Of a stretch of 64,000 nt of DNA, positions 1 to 10,269 are shown piece after piece (positions within the stretch are counted from its first letter, which is position 1; the number at the start of each line of letters is the position of its first letter). Source of the stretch: Pyropia yezoensis (Eukaryota > Rhodophyta > Bangiophyceae > Bangiales > Bangiaceae). The position numbers and the translations under genes are program-made. The notes below the pieces were generated by a model. The model saw only the letters and a list, made by a program, of their open reading frames with translations, was not told the origin of the DNA and ran no database searches. The stretch lies in the NCBI GenBank assembly GCA_009829735.1, contig CM020620.1, positions 15,411,186-15,475,185 on the forward strand, in the 5' to 3' direction.

Positions 1-703
1 GCGGCAAGGCAGCGGCAGCAGAATCAAGATCGTCGTCGCGTCGGCGTCACGGCAGCGGTGCTGTTGTGGGGGGGGGCGGGGGTGTGGGGGGGGGTAATTG
101 GGGGGATGCTGTGGGGGGGTGTGCTGTGCGGGGTGCCGGTGGGGGGGCCATTGGAGGTGTGCGACGGTGTGATGGTCCTCTTTCTGGCTGGGTGCCGGCG
201 CTCGTGGTTGTTGGGGGGGGCGATGGCAGCTTTTTTTTGCCACGGCCGCCACCGCCGCCGCCGCCATCCCCACCGCCACGCCGGTCGCGCGGTGGGGCGT
301 GGCTGCCGGCCGCGGAGGTCGTGGGGGGTGACGACCCCCGCGGCGGCCGCGGCACGGAGGCGGCAACGGCGGCAAGGCCGGCGTCGCCCAGTTACCCCTA
401 TCCGCCCACGCCAAGCCCATGGCGTCTGCCTGCCGCGTCGCCAGACGTCGCGTGCTACCTGCCAGTGTGTCTCCTGTGGTGCGCTTGACTGTCCTCCTGT
501 CTCATAGCTGGTGTGAGCGCCGCGGCTGCCGACGTTTTTTGATTCTTTGTGTTTCCTTTCTTGATTCTTTGCATCAGCCCGTCGTTTTTCATGACCCCTC
601 ACTTTTCTACGTGCATTGTTTTGTGCTCTTTTCCTTGGCATTGTTTTTCTCTGTCCCATTGTTGAACATTGAAGGGCCTGTGAAGAACTTTCCAATGCCC
701 GCG
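1..703. repeat. Left arm of a ~0.7 kb inverted repeat
   Basis: Bases 1-703 read as the reverse complement of 11431-12134. Bases 1 to about 370 match the G/C-rich tandem array near 12 kb. Bases 370-703 are ordinary unique-looking DNA repeated inverted at 11431-11765. The match stops abruptly at the CGCGGGCATT junction (about 703 and 11431), and the outer end is cut by the window edge. I compared the ends and several internal blocks by eye and did not do a full alignment. Confidence 0.85.
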
Positions 704-1676
704 TCCGCTGCTGCGCTCCACCCGCGTCGACCTCGCATGCTCATCGACACTTGCTTGTTGCGCCGACGCGGTCAACCACCCGGCGCAGTTGCAGGAAAGG
801 AAAGAGCGCGTCGCCCAGCTGCACCGCACGCACGCGGGGGGAGCTTGTGCCGCACGTCACAGAGGACCTTCCCCCTGATTGCCGATTGGCCAACTTTTGA
901 CGGAGGCGACGGAGCACGACCTGCATCGCCACTCTGCGATGGTCGGTACAGGGATCCAAACCATCCAGTGGCGGCAGCGCCGCTTTTGAGTGGCGTGAGA
1001 ACGCGGCGGGTCGGCAGCAGAAGCGGTACTGGATGGGAACTCGCCTCGTGACTTGTGAGTGTGTGTATCGGGGGACGGTTGTTTACTTGCTTTCGGTTGC
1101 ACTGGTATAGGCGATTCATGGCGGGCGGGGTGTGACGGGTTCGATACTCCGCAGACGTAGCATTGGAGCTTAGTGTACCTGCAGGCCTGCATGCATGCCT
1201 TCGCGCTCCGTACCGTTGACGATCGGTATCCAGCTTTTATCGGCAGCTTGTGCTGGGGCGACCCACATTGGCAATCGTGCTGCGCGCCGTGCTGTACTCT
1301 GAAGCGCGCATGGGCACGGCCGCTTGTATATGCTGGAGGGAAGTGAAGAGCGCGAGAGACTGCCTCTAGAATTGTCTCGGACAGACTGCTGCATGACTAA
1401 GCGGTTGTGCGAAGGTGGGGTTCACCAGACAAGTGAGGGCAATAAGTGAACAGAGTAGGGCGCGGTGATGTGGCAGGGAAACGCACGGGGGAGAGGCCGG
1501 CGAGGTGTTGGCGAGCGGGGCAATGCGCAAGCGAGCGCGCGCGGACATAGGACGGTCCGAGGGCCATCGTGATGTGACGAAAGCGGCTGCAAAAGTTTGG
1601 AGGTGGCGAAATATCTGACATGAAAGGCAAAATGCCATAACCCGCGAGGGGAAAATCCATGAAAAGCACAAGACCC
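704..1676. other. No gene recognised; non-coding part of mobile element
   Basis: This stretch between the inverted-repeat arm and the stop codon of the Cys/His-rich gene holds only overlapping short open frames on both strands, none with a recognisable family. It is repeated at 5516-6487. A GGTTCGA-like string near 1138 does not fold into a tRNA that I can support. Confidence 0.5.
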
Positions 1677-3319
1677 TCAAGAGCGCCCAGAGCGGCAACG
1701 ACGGAAGAACGACTCGAGGGCCTTCCTTTGACCAAAGGACCACTGGTCGGCGCTCGTCATGGCGGGGCGAAAAAGATCGACCAGCTCGTGGACGGTAGTA
1801 CCCTCCCCCACAACGACCATCCCAGACAGCCGTTCATTGATCATTACCTTCTTGACCAGGTCCAAGTACGCCACGTCTGTCTTCGGCTGGTAGTCCTCCT
1901 CGAATACGGTGAACACACCAGCCCCATCCATGTCCACAACCCGCCCATACCTCGACACAGGCAAGTCGGGCGCAGCACCTGCGGCTGCGGCACCATCCTC
2001 AACAATCCCAAGTGTATCAACAACACCATTGGCCCCCAGCCGCCCACCGTCACGGCTGCTCGGCCCGCGCAGCTGCATCGGCGAGGACCCCAGAACCATC
2101 GCACGCGTGGCTGATCGAGAGGCCGCCTGGGCAGATAAGCAGCGCTGGATCTGCCGCAGGGGGTCTCCCCCGGCGACCAGTGCACCGCGTCCACCCTCTG
2201 CATCGGCGTCTGGAGGGGGGGCAGGCAGGTCTCCAGACTGGTCGGCGGCCGCCAGTAGCTTTGCTGCAACGGGAGACTTCCCAGCAACGCGTCGCTGGTA
2301 AGCGGCGCGCAGGACCGCCATGTTGTCCTTGTGCGTCGTCGACGAGCTCTTTCCGCTTCTGCTGGCAATCTCCGCCAGGTTGTCCAGGTCAACAGACATG
2401 CATTCAACCTCTGAAAGCGCCTTTCGACGGGACGGCACGGCGGCAGCAGGCCCACCGCCCCTCCCCCCCTCCTCAACAGAGCTGCTGCTGCTGGTCCCCC
2501 CCGCCTCGTGCGCAGTGTGGAGGCGTGCCTTCGTGGCTGCGAGCTTGCGCGCAGCGGCAGCATGCACAGCGTAACGCGTCTGGCTCGCCACGCGCGCCAG
2601 CTGGATGTACTCGGCGGTCAAGCTGGGCGCGTTGCACACCATGACTGCCGGCGTCAAACGAAAAGCTCGCTTCCGCCGTACGACGTTGCGGTCTTTCACC
2701 ACAGCCTGGAGGGCACGTGAATGACTCGCGTGAATAAAAAAAAAACAGGATGGGTTGTTGAAAGCTCACAAAACGTCGAGACGAAAGTCAGACTACGTGC
2801 CAACGAAAAAGGGAGTGGGAAGTACCATTGACACGCTCTGCATACGGCACCATGATGGGACGTGTGCCACATGGGGAGTTCGCCTCGTCCCCTCCCCCCC
2901 CCCCCCCCCCTGGCTGATCCTGCCACCGCCCCCGCCGCAGCGTGCTCCCCCGCACCACGTTTGAGGTACTGTACCACCAGCTCCCTTCTCTTCTGGAACC
3001 TCTCGCTCGTGCACGCCACTGCTTGCGCCAGGCGATAACGTACCGTCTCATAAATTGCCCCATAACGGATGGTCATCGGCTCGTGACCATCTTGAAGACA
3101 GAGGGCGCAGCGCAACTGCTTCTTGGACGAGTCGCTGCGTGGGCACGACTTAGAGTCACAGCCCGCAGGGCCCAAGAGAAGCGCATCTCCCGGCTGCAGG
3201 TTGCAGCGACACTCCACAGTCGCCATGTCGCAGTTGCGAGCGTCATGCTTGGGCGTTCCCTCCGCCGCCTGAAAACCGCAAAACCCGCACGTGGGATGGC
3301 CGCGCCGGCGTGCGGCCAT
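1677..3319 (-). CDS. Cys/His-rich two-exon protein of the mobile element (copy 1)
   Basis: I do not recognise the family. Exon 1 (3319-2975, 115 codons) starts at an ATG and encodes a Cys/His-rich domain. It has CxxC (HPTCGFCG) near residue 9, then H and C, a CRC motif, CDSKSC and CALCLQDGH. The arrangement suggests zinc binding. Exon 2 (2705-1677) gives about 342 residues with a basic, helical N-terminus (KDRNVVRRKRAF), a Ser/Ala-rich middle and a more ordered C-terminus (VFTVFEEDYQPK to ALESFFRR). The proposed intron, 2974-2706, has donor GTACAG and acceptor CCAG and joins in phase 0. The C tract inside it differs in length between the two copies, which supports its being non-coding. The gene diverges from the transposase (ATG 4294) across about 1 kb. 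It could be an accessory DNA-binding or captured passenger protein. The function is unknown and the start is a choice, since the frame is open upstream. Confidence 0.5.
2706..2974 (-). other. Probable intron containing a poly-C tract
   Basis: On the minus strand, donor GTACAG follows an exon ending in ELV, and an acceptor CCAG precedes GCTGTGGTGAAAGAC. Both splice sites fall in phase 0. The duplicate has the same sites at 7787-7518 and is one base longer because of its C run. Reading through the tract gives different frames in the two copies, as expected for non-coding DNA. Confidence 0.55.
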
Positions 3320-4293
3320 CGGAGGGAGTCTCCAAGGGTCCCCACACAAGCAGGAAGTGCCGCCGAGCACGGAAGCGCGAAGGAGGTGAGAGGAAGCGCG
3401 GCGAGAGGCTCGCCAGACCTGAGGCGTCAGGCAGCGGACTCGTGGGGAAGCGACGGTGGGGTTGTGGGGGCGCGGCCCCAGGAGCGCGTTGTGGACAGTG
3501 GCACAAGGTGGGGACGGCGGGTGGGGACGCGCCGTGCGCGGCAAGCTGCGTTAGGGGCAGAGGGGGGGCCCCGTCGAGGCAGTGCGAGGCCCCCTGGGGT
3601 GTGGGGTGGCGCGGTGCAGCCTGACTGGGAAGGACGAGGAGAATGTCAGGCAAAAACATGGTCGATGCCCTTCAGGCCATCCCTGAACGTAGACGTTTTT
3701 TTTGCTTATGGCAACTCACCCTGAGGCACCGCCCCGCCGGAGAAGGGACCTCTGGACCTTCCAGAAGGGCAGTGGACACAGAAGCAGCTCGACTGGGAAG
3801 GACATGCGTGGGAGCGCAAACTGATCTGATTGACCAATGGACGACCGGCACAGTGTTTTTGAAGTTTGACAGGGCTTCTCCCAGAGAAATCCCACAGCGC
3901 CAAAACGTAGGTCGATTCTTTGCTCGCATGCATGGGTGCCAGACTTCCCGGACCTGTCAGTCGGTGTTCTCGTCACTTTTCACTTTTTACAATCGCCCTT
4001 TCACTTCTCGTGGCGAGCGCCTGGCGGCAGCACGGGAAGCACTCACGCGGTTGCTGGGTGCTGCCTGACGCCCAGGCCAGGCCCTCTGTCTCAGCGCTCG
4101 CTTTTCCACTCTCGTGCGCAACACCCACTTGCCTGCATTTTCCCCTTACCTTTCCCGTTCCCAGCCGGCTAGGCAGCCGCACAGCCCCTTCACAAACCCT
4201 CATTCCACCACTGCGTCTACCCCTGGCTCCGCTCCGTGCCGACGAGCTCGCGTTGCCCTGCCGCGTCCAAGACGGCTTTTTTTCTCAGACGCT

Positions 4294-4682
4294 ATGACGT
4301 TTCCGGAGGACCGCCGCGTCCTGGTCCTCTCCTGGCTCATTGCCGGAGAAATGTCGCAGCCTGAAGCAGCGCGCCTGGGTGGTGTCGGCTCGGCTACCGT
4401 GTGGCGCTGGCTCGATGTCTACAAAAAGACGGGATCGTTCTGGCCTGACGACTCCCTGGGCCAGCGGCACTTTGACTGTGCCGTTTTCAACCCCAACTTT
4501 TTGCAGGCCGTGACGGCGCTGATCGTCGACTCTCCCGAGGCCTTCCTCGGAGAGATCTCAGTGACCTTGAGGCACCTGTCTGGGCTGCCTGGGTGGGGAG
4601 GGGCTCCCTCACTCGCCGTCCACTGTGCTGCGCGTACTCTCTGCCGTGGGCTACACGCACCACAAAAGATCATCACGCACTT
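4294..4682 (+). pseudogene. Tc1/mariner/IS630-type transposase, copy 1, partial and frameshifted
   Basis: This is the N-terminal third of the same gene as 9105-10214, starting at the equivalent ATG. The helix-turn-helix part is intact. Copy 1 then has an extra G in the GGGTGGGGAGG run (near 4596) and a changed CACCACAAAAG block (near 4660), so the frame shifts and partly returns before the sequence enters the N gap. All catalytic Asp/Glu residues lie beyond the gap. The shifts fall in homopolymers and may be sequencing errors rather than decay. Confidence 0.8.
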
Positions 4683-5182
4683 NNNNNNNNNNNNNNNNNN
4701 NNNNNNNNNNNNNNNNNNNNNNNNNNNNNNNNNNNNNNNNNNNNNNNNNNNNNNNNNNNNNNNNNNNNNNNNNNNNNNNNNNNNNNNNNNNNNNNNNNNN
4801 NNNNNNNNNNNNNNNNNNNNNNNNNNNNNNNNNNNNNNNNNNNNNNNNNNNNNNNNNNNNNNNNNNNNNNNNNNNNNNNNNNNNNNNNNNNNNNNNNNNN
4901 NNNNNNNNNNNNNNNNNNNNNNNNNNNNNNNNNNNNNNNNNNNNNNNNNNNNNNNNNNNNNNNNNNNNNNNNNNNNNNNNNNNNNNNNNNNNNNNNNNNN
5001 NNNNNNNNNNNNNNNNNNNNNNNNNNNNNNNNNNNNNNNNNNNNNNNNNNNNNNNNNNNNNNNNNNNNNNNNNNNNNNNNNNNNNNNNNNNNNNNNNNNN
5101 NNNNNNNNNNNNNNNNNNNNNNNNNNNNNNNNNNNNNNNNNNNNNNNNNNNNNNNNNNNNNNNNNNNNNNNNNNNNNNNNNN
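4683..5182. other. Assembly gap of 500 N
   Basis: The run is exactly 500 N, a typical placeholder length. It is flanked by two copies of the same locus. Translations spanning it are meaningless. Confidence 1.
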
Positions 5183-8100
5183 CGGCAAGGCCGGCGTCGC
5201 CCAGTTACCCCTATCCGCCCACGCCAAGCCCATGGCGTCTGCCTGCCGCGTCGCCAGACGTCGCGTGCTACCTGCCAGTGTGTCTCCTGTGGTGCGCTTG
5301 ACTGTCCTCCTGTCTCATAGCTGGTGTGAGCGCCGCGGCTGCCGACGTTTTTTGATTCTTTGTGTTTCCTTTCTTGATTCTTTGCATCAGCCCGTCGTTT
5401 TTCATGACCCCTCACTTTTCTACGTGCATTGTTTTGTGCTCTTTTCCTTGCATTGTTTTTCTCTGTCCCATTGTTGAACATTGAAGGGCCTGTGAAGAAC
5501 TTTCCAATGCCCGCGTCCGCTGCTGCGCTCCACCCGCGTCGACCTCGCATGCTCATCGACACTTGCTTGTTGCGCCGACGCGGTCAACCACCCGGCGCAG
5601 TTGCAGGAAAGGAAAGAGCGCGTCGCCCAGCTGCACCGCACGCACGCGGGGGGAGCTTGTGCCGCACGTCACAGAGGACCTTCCCCCTGATTGCCGATTG
5701 GCCAACTTTTGACGGAGGCGACGGAGCACGACCTGCATCGCCACTCTGCGATGGTCGGTACAGGGATCCAAACCATCCAGTGGCGGCAGCGCCGCTTTTT
5801 GAGTGGCGTGAGAACGCGGCGGGTCGGCAGCAGAAGCGGTACTGGATGGGAACTCGCCTCGTGACTTGTGAGTGTGTGTATCGGGGGACGGTTGTTTACT
5901 TGCTTTCGGTTGCACTGGTATAGGCGATTCATGGCGGGCGGGGTGTGACGGGTTCGATACTCCGCAGACGTAGCATTGGAGCTTAGTGTACCTGCAGGCC
6001 TGCATGCATGCCTTCGCGCTCCGTACCGTTGACGATCGTATCCAGCTTTTATCGGCAGCTTGTGCTGGGGCGACCCACATTGGCAATCGTGCTGCGCGCC
6101 GTGCTGTACTCTGAAGCGCGCATGGCACGGCCGCTTGTATATGCTGGAGGGAAGTGAAGAGCGCGAGAGACTGCCTCTAGAATTGTCTCGGACAGACTGC
6201 TGCATGACTAAGCGGTTGTGCGAAGGTGGGGTTCACCAGACAAGTGAGGGCAATAAGTGAACAGAGTAGGGCGCGGTGATGTGGCAGGGAAACGCACGGG
6301 GGAGAGGCCGGCGAGGTGTTGGCGAGCGGGGCAATGCGCAAGCGAGCGCGCGCGGACATAGGACGGTCCGAGGGCCATCGTGATGTGACGAAAGCGGCTG
6401 CAAAAGTTTGGAGGTGGCGAAATATCTGACATGAAAGGCAAAATGCCATAACCCGCGAGGGGAAAATCCATGAAAAGCACAAGACCCTCAAGAGCGCCCA
6501 GAGCGGCAACGACGGAAGAACGACTCGAGGGCCTTCCTTTGACCAAAGGACCACTGGTCGGCGCTCGTCATGGCGGGGCGAAAAAGATCGACCAGCTCGT
6601 GGACGGTAGTACCCTCCCCCACAACGACCATCCCAGACAGCCGTTCATTGATCATTACCTTCTTGACCAGGTCCAAGTACGCCACGTCTGTCTTCGGCTG
6701 GTAGTCCTCCTCGAATACGGTGAACACACCAGCCCCATCCATGTCCACAACCCGCCCATACCTCGACACAGGCAAGTCGGGCGCAGCACCTGCGGCTGCG
6801 GCACCATCCTCAACAATCCCAAGTGTATCAACAACACCATTGGCCCCCCAGCCGCCCACCGTCACGGCTGCTCGGCCCGCGCAGCTGCATCGGCGAGGAC
6901 CCCAGAACCATCGCACGCGTGGCTGATCGAGAGGCCGCCTGGGCAGATAAGCAGCGCTGGATCTGCCGCAGGGGGTCTCCCCCGGCGACCAGTGCACCGC
7001 GTCCACCCTCTGCATCGGCGTCTGGAGGGGGGGCAGGCAGGCCTCCAGACTGGTCGGCGGCCGCCAGTAGCTTTGCTGCAACGGGAGACTTCCCAGCAAC
7101 GCGTCGCTGGTAAGCGGCGCGCAGGACCGCCATGTTGTCCTTGTGCGTCGTCGACGAGCTCTTTCCGCTTCTGCTGGCAATCTCCGCCAGGTTGTCCAGG
7201 TCAACAGACATGCATTCAACCTCTGAAAGCGCCTTTCGACGGGACGGCACGGCGGCAGCAGGCCCACCGCCCCTCCCCCCCTCCTCAACAGAGCTGCTGC
7301 TGCTGGTCCCCCCCGCCTCGTGCGCAGTGTGGAGGCGTGCCTTCGTGGCTGCGAGCTTGCGCGCAGCGGCAGCATGCACAGCGTAACGCGTCTGGCTCGC
7401 CACGCGCGCCAGCTGGATGTACTCGGCGGTCAAGCTGGGCGCGTTGCACACCATGACTGCCGGCGTCAAACGAAAAGCTCGCTTCCGCCGTACGACGTTG
7501 CGGTCTTTCACCACAGCCTGGAGGGCACGTGAATGACTCGCGTGAATAAAAAAAAAACAGGATGGGTTGTTGAAAGCTCACAAAACGTCGAGACGAAAGT
7601 CAGACTACGTGCCAACGAAAAAGGGAGTGGGAAGTACCATTGACACGCTCTGCATACGGCACCATGATGGGACGTGTGCCACATGGGGAGTTCGCCTCGT
7701 CCCCTCCCCCCCCCCCCCCCCCCTGGCTGATCCTGCCACCGCCCCCGCCGCAGCGTGCTCCCCCGCACCACGTTTGAGGTACTGTACCACCAGCTCCCTT
7801 CTCTTCTGGAACCTCTCGCTCGTGCACGCCACTGCTTGCGCCAGGCGATAACGTACCGTCTCATAAATTGCCCCATAACGGATGGTCATCGGCTCGTGAC
7901 CATCTTGAAGACAGAGGGCGCAGCGCAACTGCTTCTTGGACGAGTCGCTGCGTGGGCACGACTTAGAGTCACAGCCCGCAGGGCCCAAGAGAAGCGCATC
8001 TCCCGGCTGCAGGTTGCAGCGACACTCCACAGTCGCCATGTCGCAGTTGCGAGCGTCATGCTTGGGCGTTCCCTCCGCCGCCTGAAAACCGCAAAACCCG

Positions 8101-9490
8101 CACGTGGGATGGCCGCGCCGGCGTGCGGCCATCGGAGGGAGTCTCCAAGGGTCCCCACACAAGCAGGAAGTGCCGCCGAGCACGGAAGCGCGAAGGAGGT
8201 GAGAGGAAGCGCGGCGAGAGGCTCGCCAGACCTGAGGCGTCAGGCAGCGGACTCGTGGGGAAGCGACGGTGGGGTTGTGGGGGCGCGGCCCCAGGAGCGC
8301 GTTGTGGACAGTGGCACAAGGTGGGGACGGCGGGTGGGGACGCGCCGTGCGCGGCAAGCTGCGTTAGGGGCAGAGGGGGGGCCCCGTCGAGGCAGTGCGA
8401 GGCCCCCTGGGGTGTGGGGTGGCGCGGTGCAGCCTGACTGGGAAGGACGAGGAGAATGTCAGGCAAAACATGGTCGATGCCCTTCAGGCCATCCCTGAAC
8501 GTAGACGTTTTTTTTGCTTATGGCAACTCACCCTGAGGCACCGCCCCGCCGGAGAAGGGACCTCTGGACCTTCCAGAAGGGCAGTGGACACAGAAGCAGC
8601 TCGACTGGGAAGGACATGCGTGGGAGCGCAAACTGATCTGATTGACCAATGGACGACCGGCACAGTGTTTTTGAAGTTTGACAGGGCTTCTCCCAGAGAA
8701 ATCCCACAGCGCCAAAACGTAGGTCGATTCTTTGCTCGCATGCATGGGTGCCAGACTTCCCGGACCTGTCAGTCGGTGTTCTCGTCACTTTTCACTTTTT
8801 ACAATCGCCCTTTCACTTCTCGTGGCGAGCGCCTGGCGGCAGCACGGGAAGCACTCACGCGGTTGCTGGGTGCTGCCTGACGCCCAGGCCAGGCCCTCTG
8901 TCTCAGCGCTCGCTTTTCCACTCTCGTGCGCAACACCCACTTGCCTGCATTTCCCCTTACCTTTCCCGTTCCCAGCCGGCTAGGCAGCCGCACAGCCCCT
9001 TCACAAACCCTCATTCCACCACTGCGTCTACCCCTGGCTCCGCTCCGTGCCGACGAGCTCGCGTTGCCCTGCCGCGTCCAAGACGGCTTTTTTTCTCAGA
9101 CGCTATGACGTTTCCGGAGGACCGCCGCGTCCTGGTCCTCTCCTGGCTCATTGCCGGAGAAATGTCGCAGCCTGAAGCAGCGCGCCTGGGTGGTGTCGGC
9201 TCGGCTACCGTGTGGCGCTGGCTCGATGTCTACAAAAAGACGGGATCGTTCTGGCCTGACGACTCCCTGGGCCAGCGGCACTTTGACTGTGCCGTTTTCA
9301 ACCCCAACTTTTTGCAGGCCGTGACGGCGCTGATCGTCGACTCTCCCGAGGCCTTCCTCGGAGAGATCTCAGTGACCTTGAGGCACCTGTCTGGGCTGCC
9401 TGGGTGGGAGGGGCTCCCTCACTCGCCGTCCACTGTGCTGCGCGTACTCTCTGCCGTGGGCTACACGCACAAAAAGATCATCACGCACTT
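5183..9490. repeat. Direct duplication, copy 2 (right of gap)
   Basis: This block matches 370-4682. The copy begins exactly at the right edge of the gap with the sequence found at 370 and continues past the point where copy 1 is cut, so it carries the only complete transposase. See copy 1 for the differences. Confidence 0.9.
6488..8132 (-). pseudogene. Cys/His-rich two-exon protein, copy 2, one-base frameshift
   Basis: This is the second copy of the gene at 1677-3319. Exon 1 is 8132-7788, the intron is 7787-7518, and exon 2 runs 7517-6488. Exon 2 has six C in the run near 6842-6848 where copy 1 has five, so its frame breaks into two overlapping reading frames. One substitution near 7041 is the other coding difference I saw. 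Copy 1 gives the uninterrupted frame, so the extra C here is likely the error or the mutation. Nothing else about the protein can be added from this copy. Confidence 0.5.
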
Positions 9491-10214
9491 CCGAGAGCGC
9501 GACGTCCAGCGCCGCCGCGCGTTCGGCCGCGCCATCAGGCGCGTGCCCATCAAGTGCATCGTGAGCGCTGATGAGGTCCACAAGGACGGGTCTACCGACT
9601 ACCGGCGGTACGGGTGGGCGCTTCGCGGGAGACGCGATGAGGCTCTCATTGCGGACCCTCGCCAAACCCCCCGCTTTTCTACCATGGCGGCTGTGTCTAT
9701 TGACGGCGTGGTTGAGACGCTGACGTGCGCAGTGCCTCCGGCCTACTGCTCCCTGGACTGGGCCTTTTTTATCCACCGCCTGGCTCCCAGTATGGGCATG
9801 TCGAACCCAGACCTGCCGGCTAATCGATGGACCGAGCAGGAGCCGAGGTCGGTGCTGCTCATCGACAATGCGGCTATCCACTCCGACGAGTGCGACGATC
9901 TTGCTCGAGAATACGGCATCCTCGTCCTGCGCCTGCCCCCCTACTCTCCCGACTTTGCGCCGGTTGAGGGGGTCTTCTCCAATTTGAAGGCGTGGCTCTC
10001 GGCGGAGTCGGCGGATGACCGGCTGGGCGGCGTGACCACGCCTGACGGTTCCTTGATGGGGAAAAATGTCCGGTTGATGATGGAGGTGGGCCTCGCGAGC
10101 ATTTCCAGAGAGCAATGCGCGGGTCAGTTTGGTCGCGTGTATCGCGAATGGCTGCGACAGGATTTACACGTTGACGGGTTGATGGGAGGGCCTGACGTTA
10201 TCGCAGAGATGTGA
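9105..10214 (+). CDS. Tc1/mariner/IS630-type DDE transposase
   Basis: The 369-residue protein has the usual size for this superfamily, whose members cut and paste DNA at TA targets. Residues 21-47 (SQPEAARLGG then VWRWLDVYKKTG) form a helix-turn-helix of the kind that binds terminal repeats. The RNase H-like catalytic core shows the three acidic residues in their typical contexts: D156 in IVSADE, D254 in LLIDNAAIH, and E288 in PPYSPDFAPVEGVFSNLK. That leaves 33 residues between the second and third. The YSPDxxPxE block is diagnostic. ATG 9105 was chosen because the helix-turn-helix follows at once and the longer upstream frame is low-complexity. All catalytic residues are present, so the enzyme may be active. 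The gene diverges from the Cys/His-rich gene and lies next to the tandem array and inverted repeat. Confidence 0.9.
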   Translation: MTFPEDRRVLVLSWLIAGEMSQPEAARLGGVGSATVWRWLDVYKKTGSFWPDDSLGQRHFDCAVFNPNFLQAVTALIVDSPEAFLGEISVTLRHLSGLPGWEGLPHSPSTVLRVLSAVGYTHKKIITHFRERDVQRRRAFGRAIRRVPIKCIVSADEVHKDGSTDYRRYGWALRGRRDEALIADPRQTPRFSTMAAVSIDGVVETLTCAVPPAYCSLDWAFFIHRLAPSMGMSNPDLPANRWTEQEPRSVLLIDNAAIHSDECDDLAREYGILVLRLPPYSPDFAPVEGVFSNLKAWLSAESADDRLGGVTTPDGSLMGKNVRLMMEVGLASISREQCAGQFGRVYREWLRQDLHVDGLMGGPDVIAEM

Positions 10215-10269
10215 AATTGCATTCTTGATGAACACTCACTGGCGGCGCGCACGGATGGGAGTAACCCGG

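Larger units (their letters stand above)
370..4682. repeat. Direct duplication, copy 1 (left of gap)
   Basis: This block is repeated almost exactly at 5183-9490, with an offset of 4808-4813. The differences I found are nearly all one-base changes in homopolymers: near 639, 986, 1223, 1310, 2034, 2896, 3652, 4139 and 4596. There is one substitution near 2228, where copy 1 has T and copy 2 has C. It ends at the N gap inside the transposase gene. An assembly-level duplication (two haplotypes or two drafts of one locus placed in tandem) fits better than an old biological duplication. Confidence 0.9.

Noticed and set aside
1085..1165. tRNA-like GGTTCGA string
   Set aside because: No matching anticodon arm or acceptor stem could be built around it.
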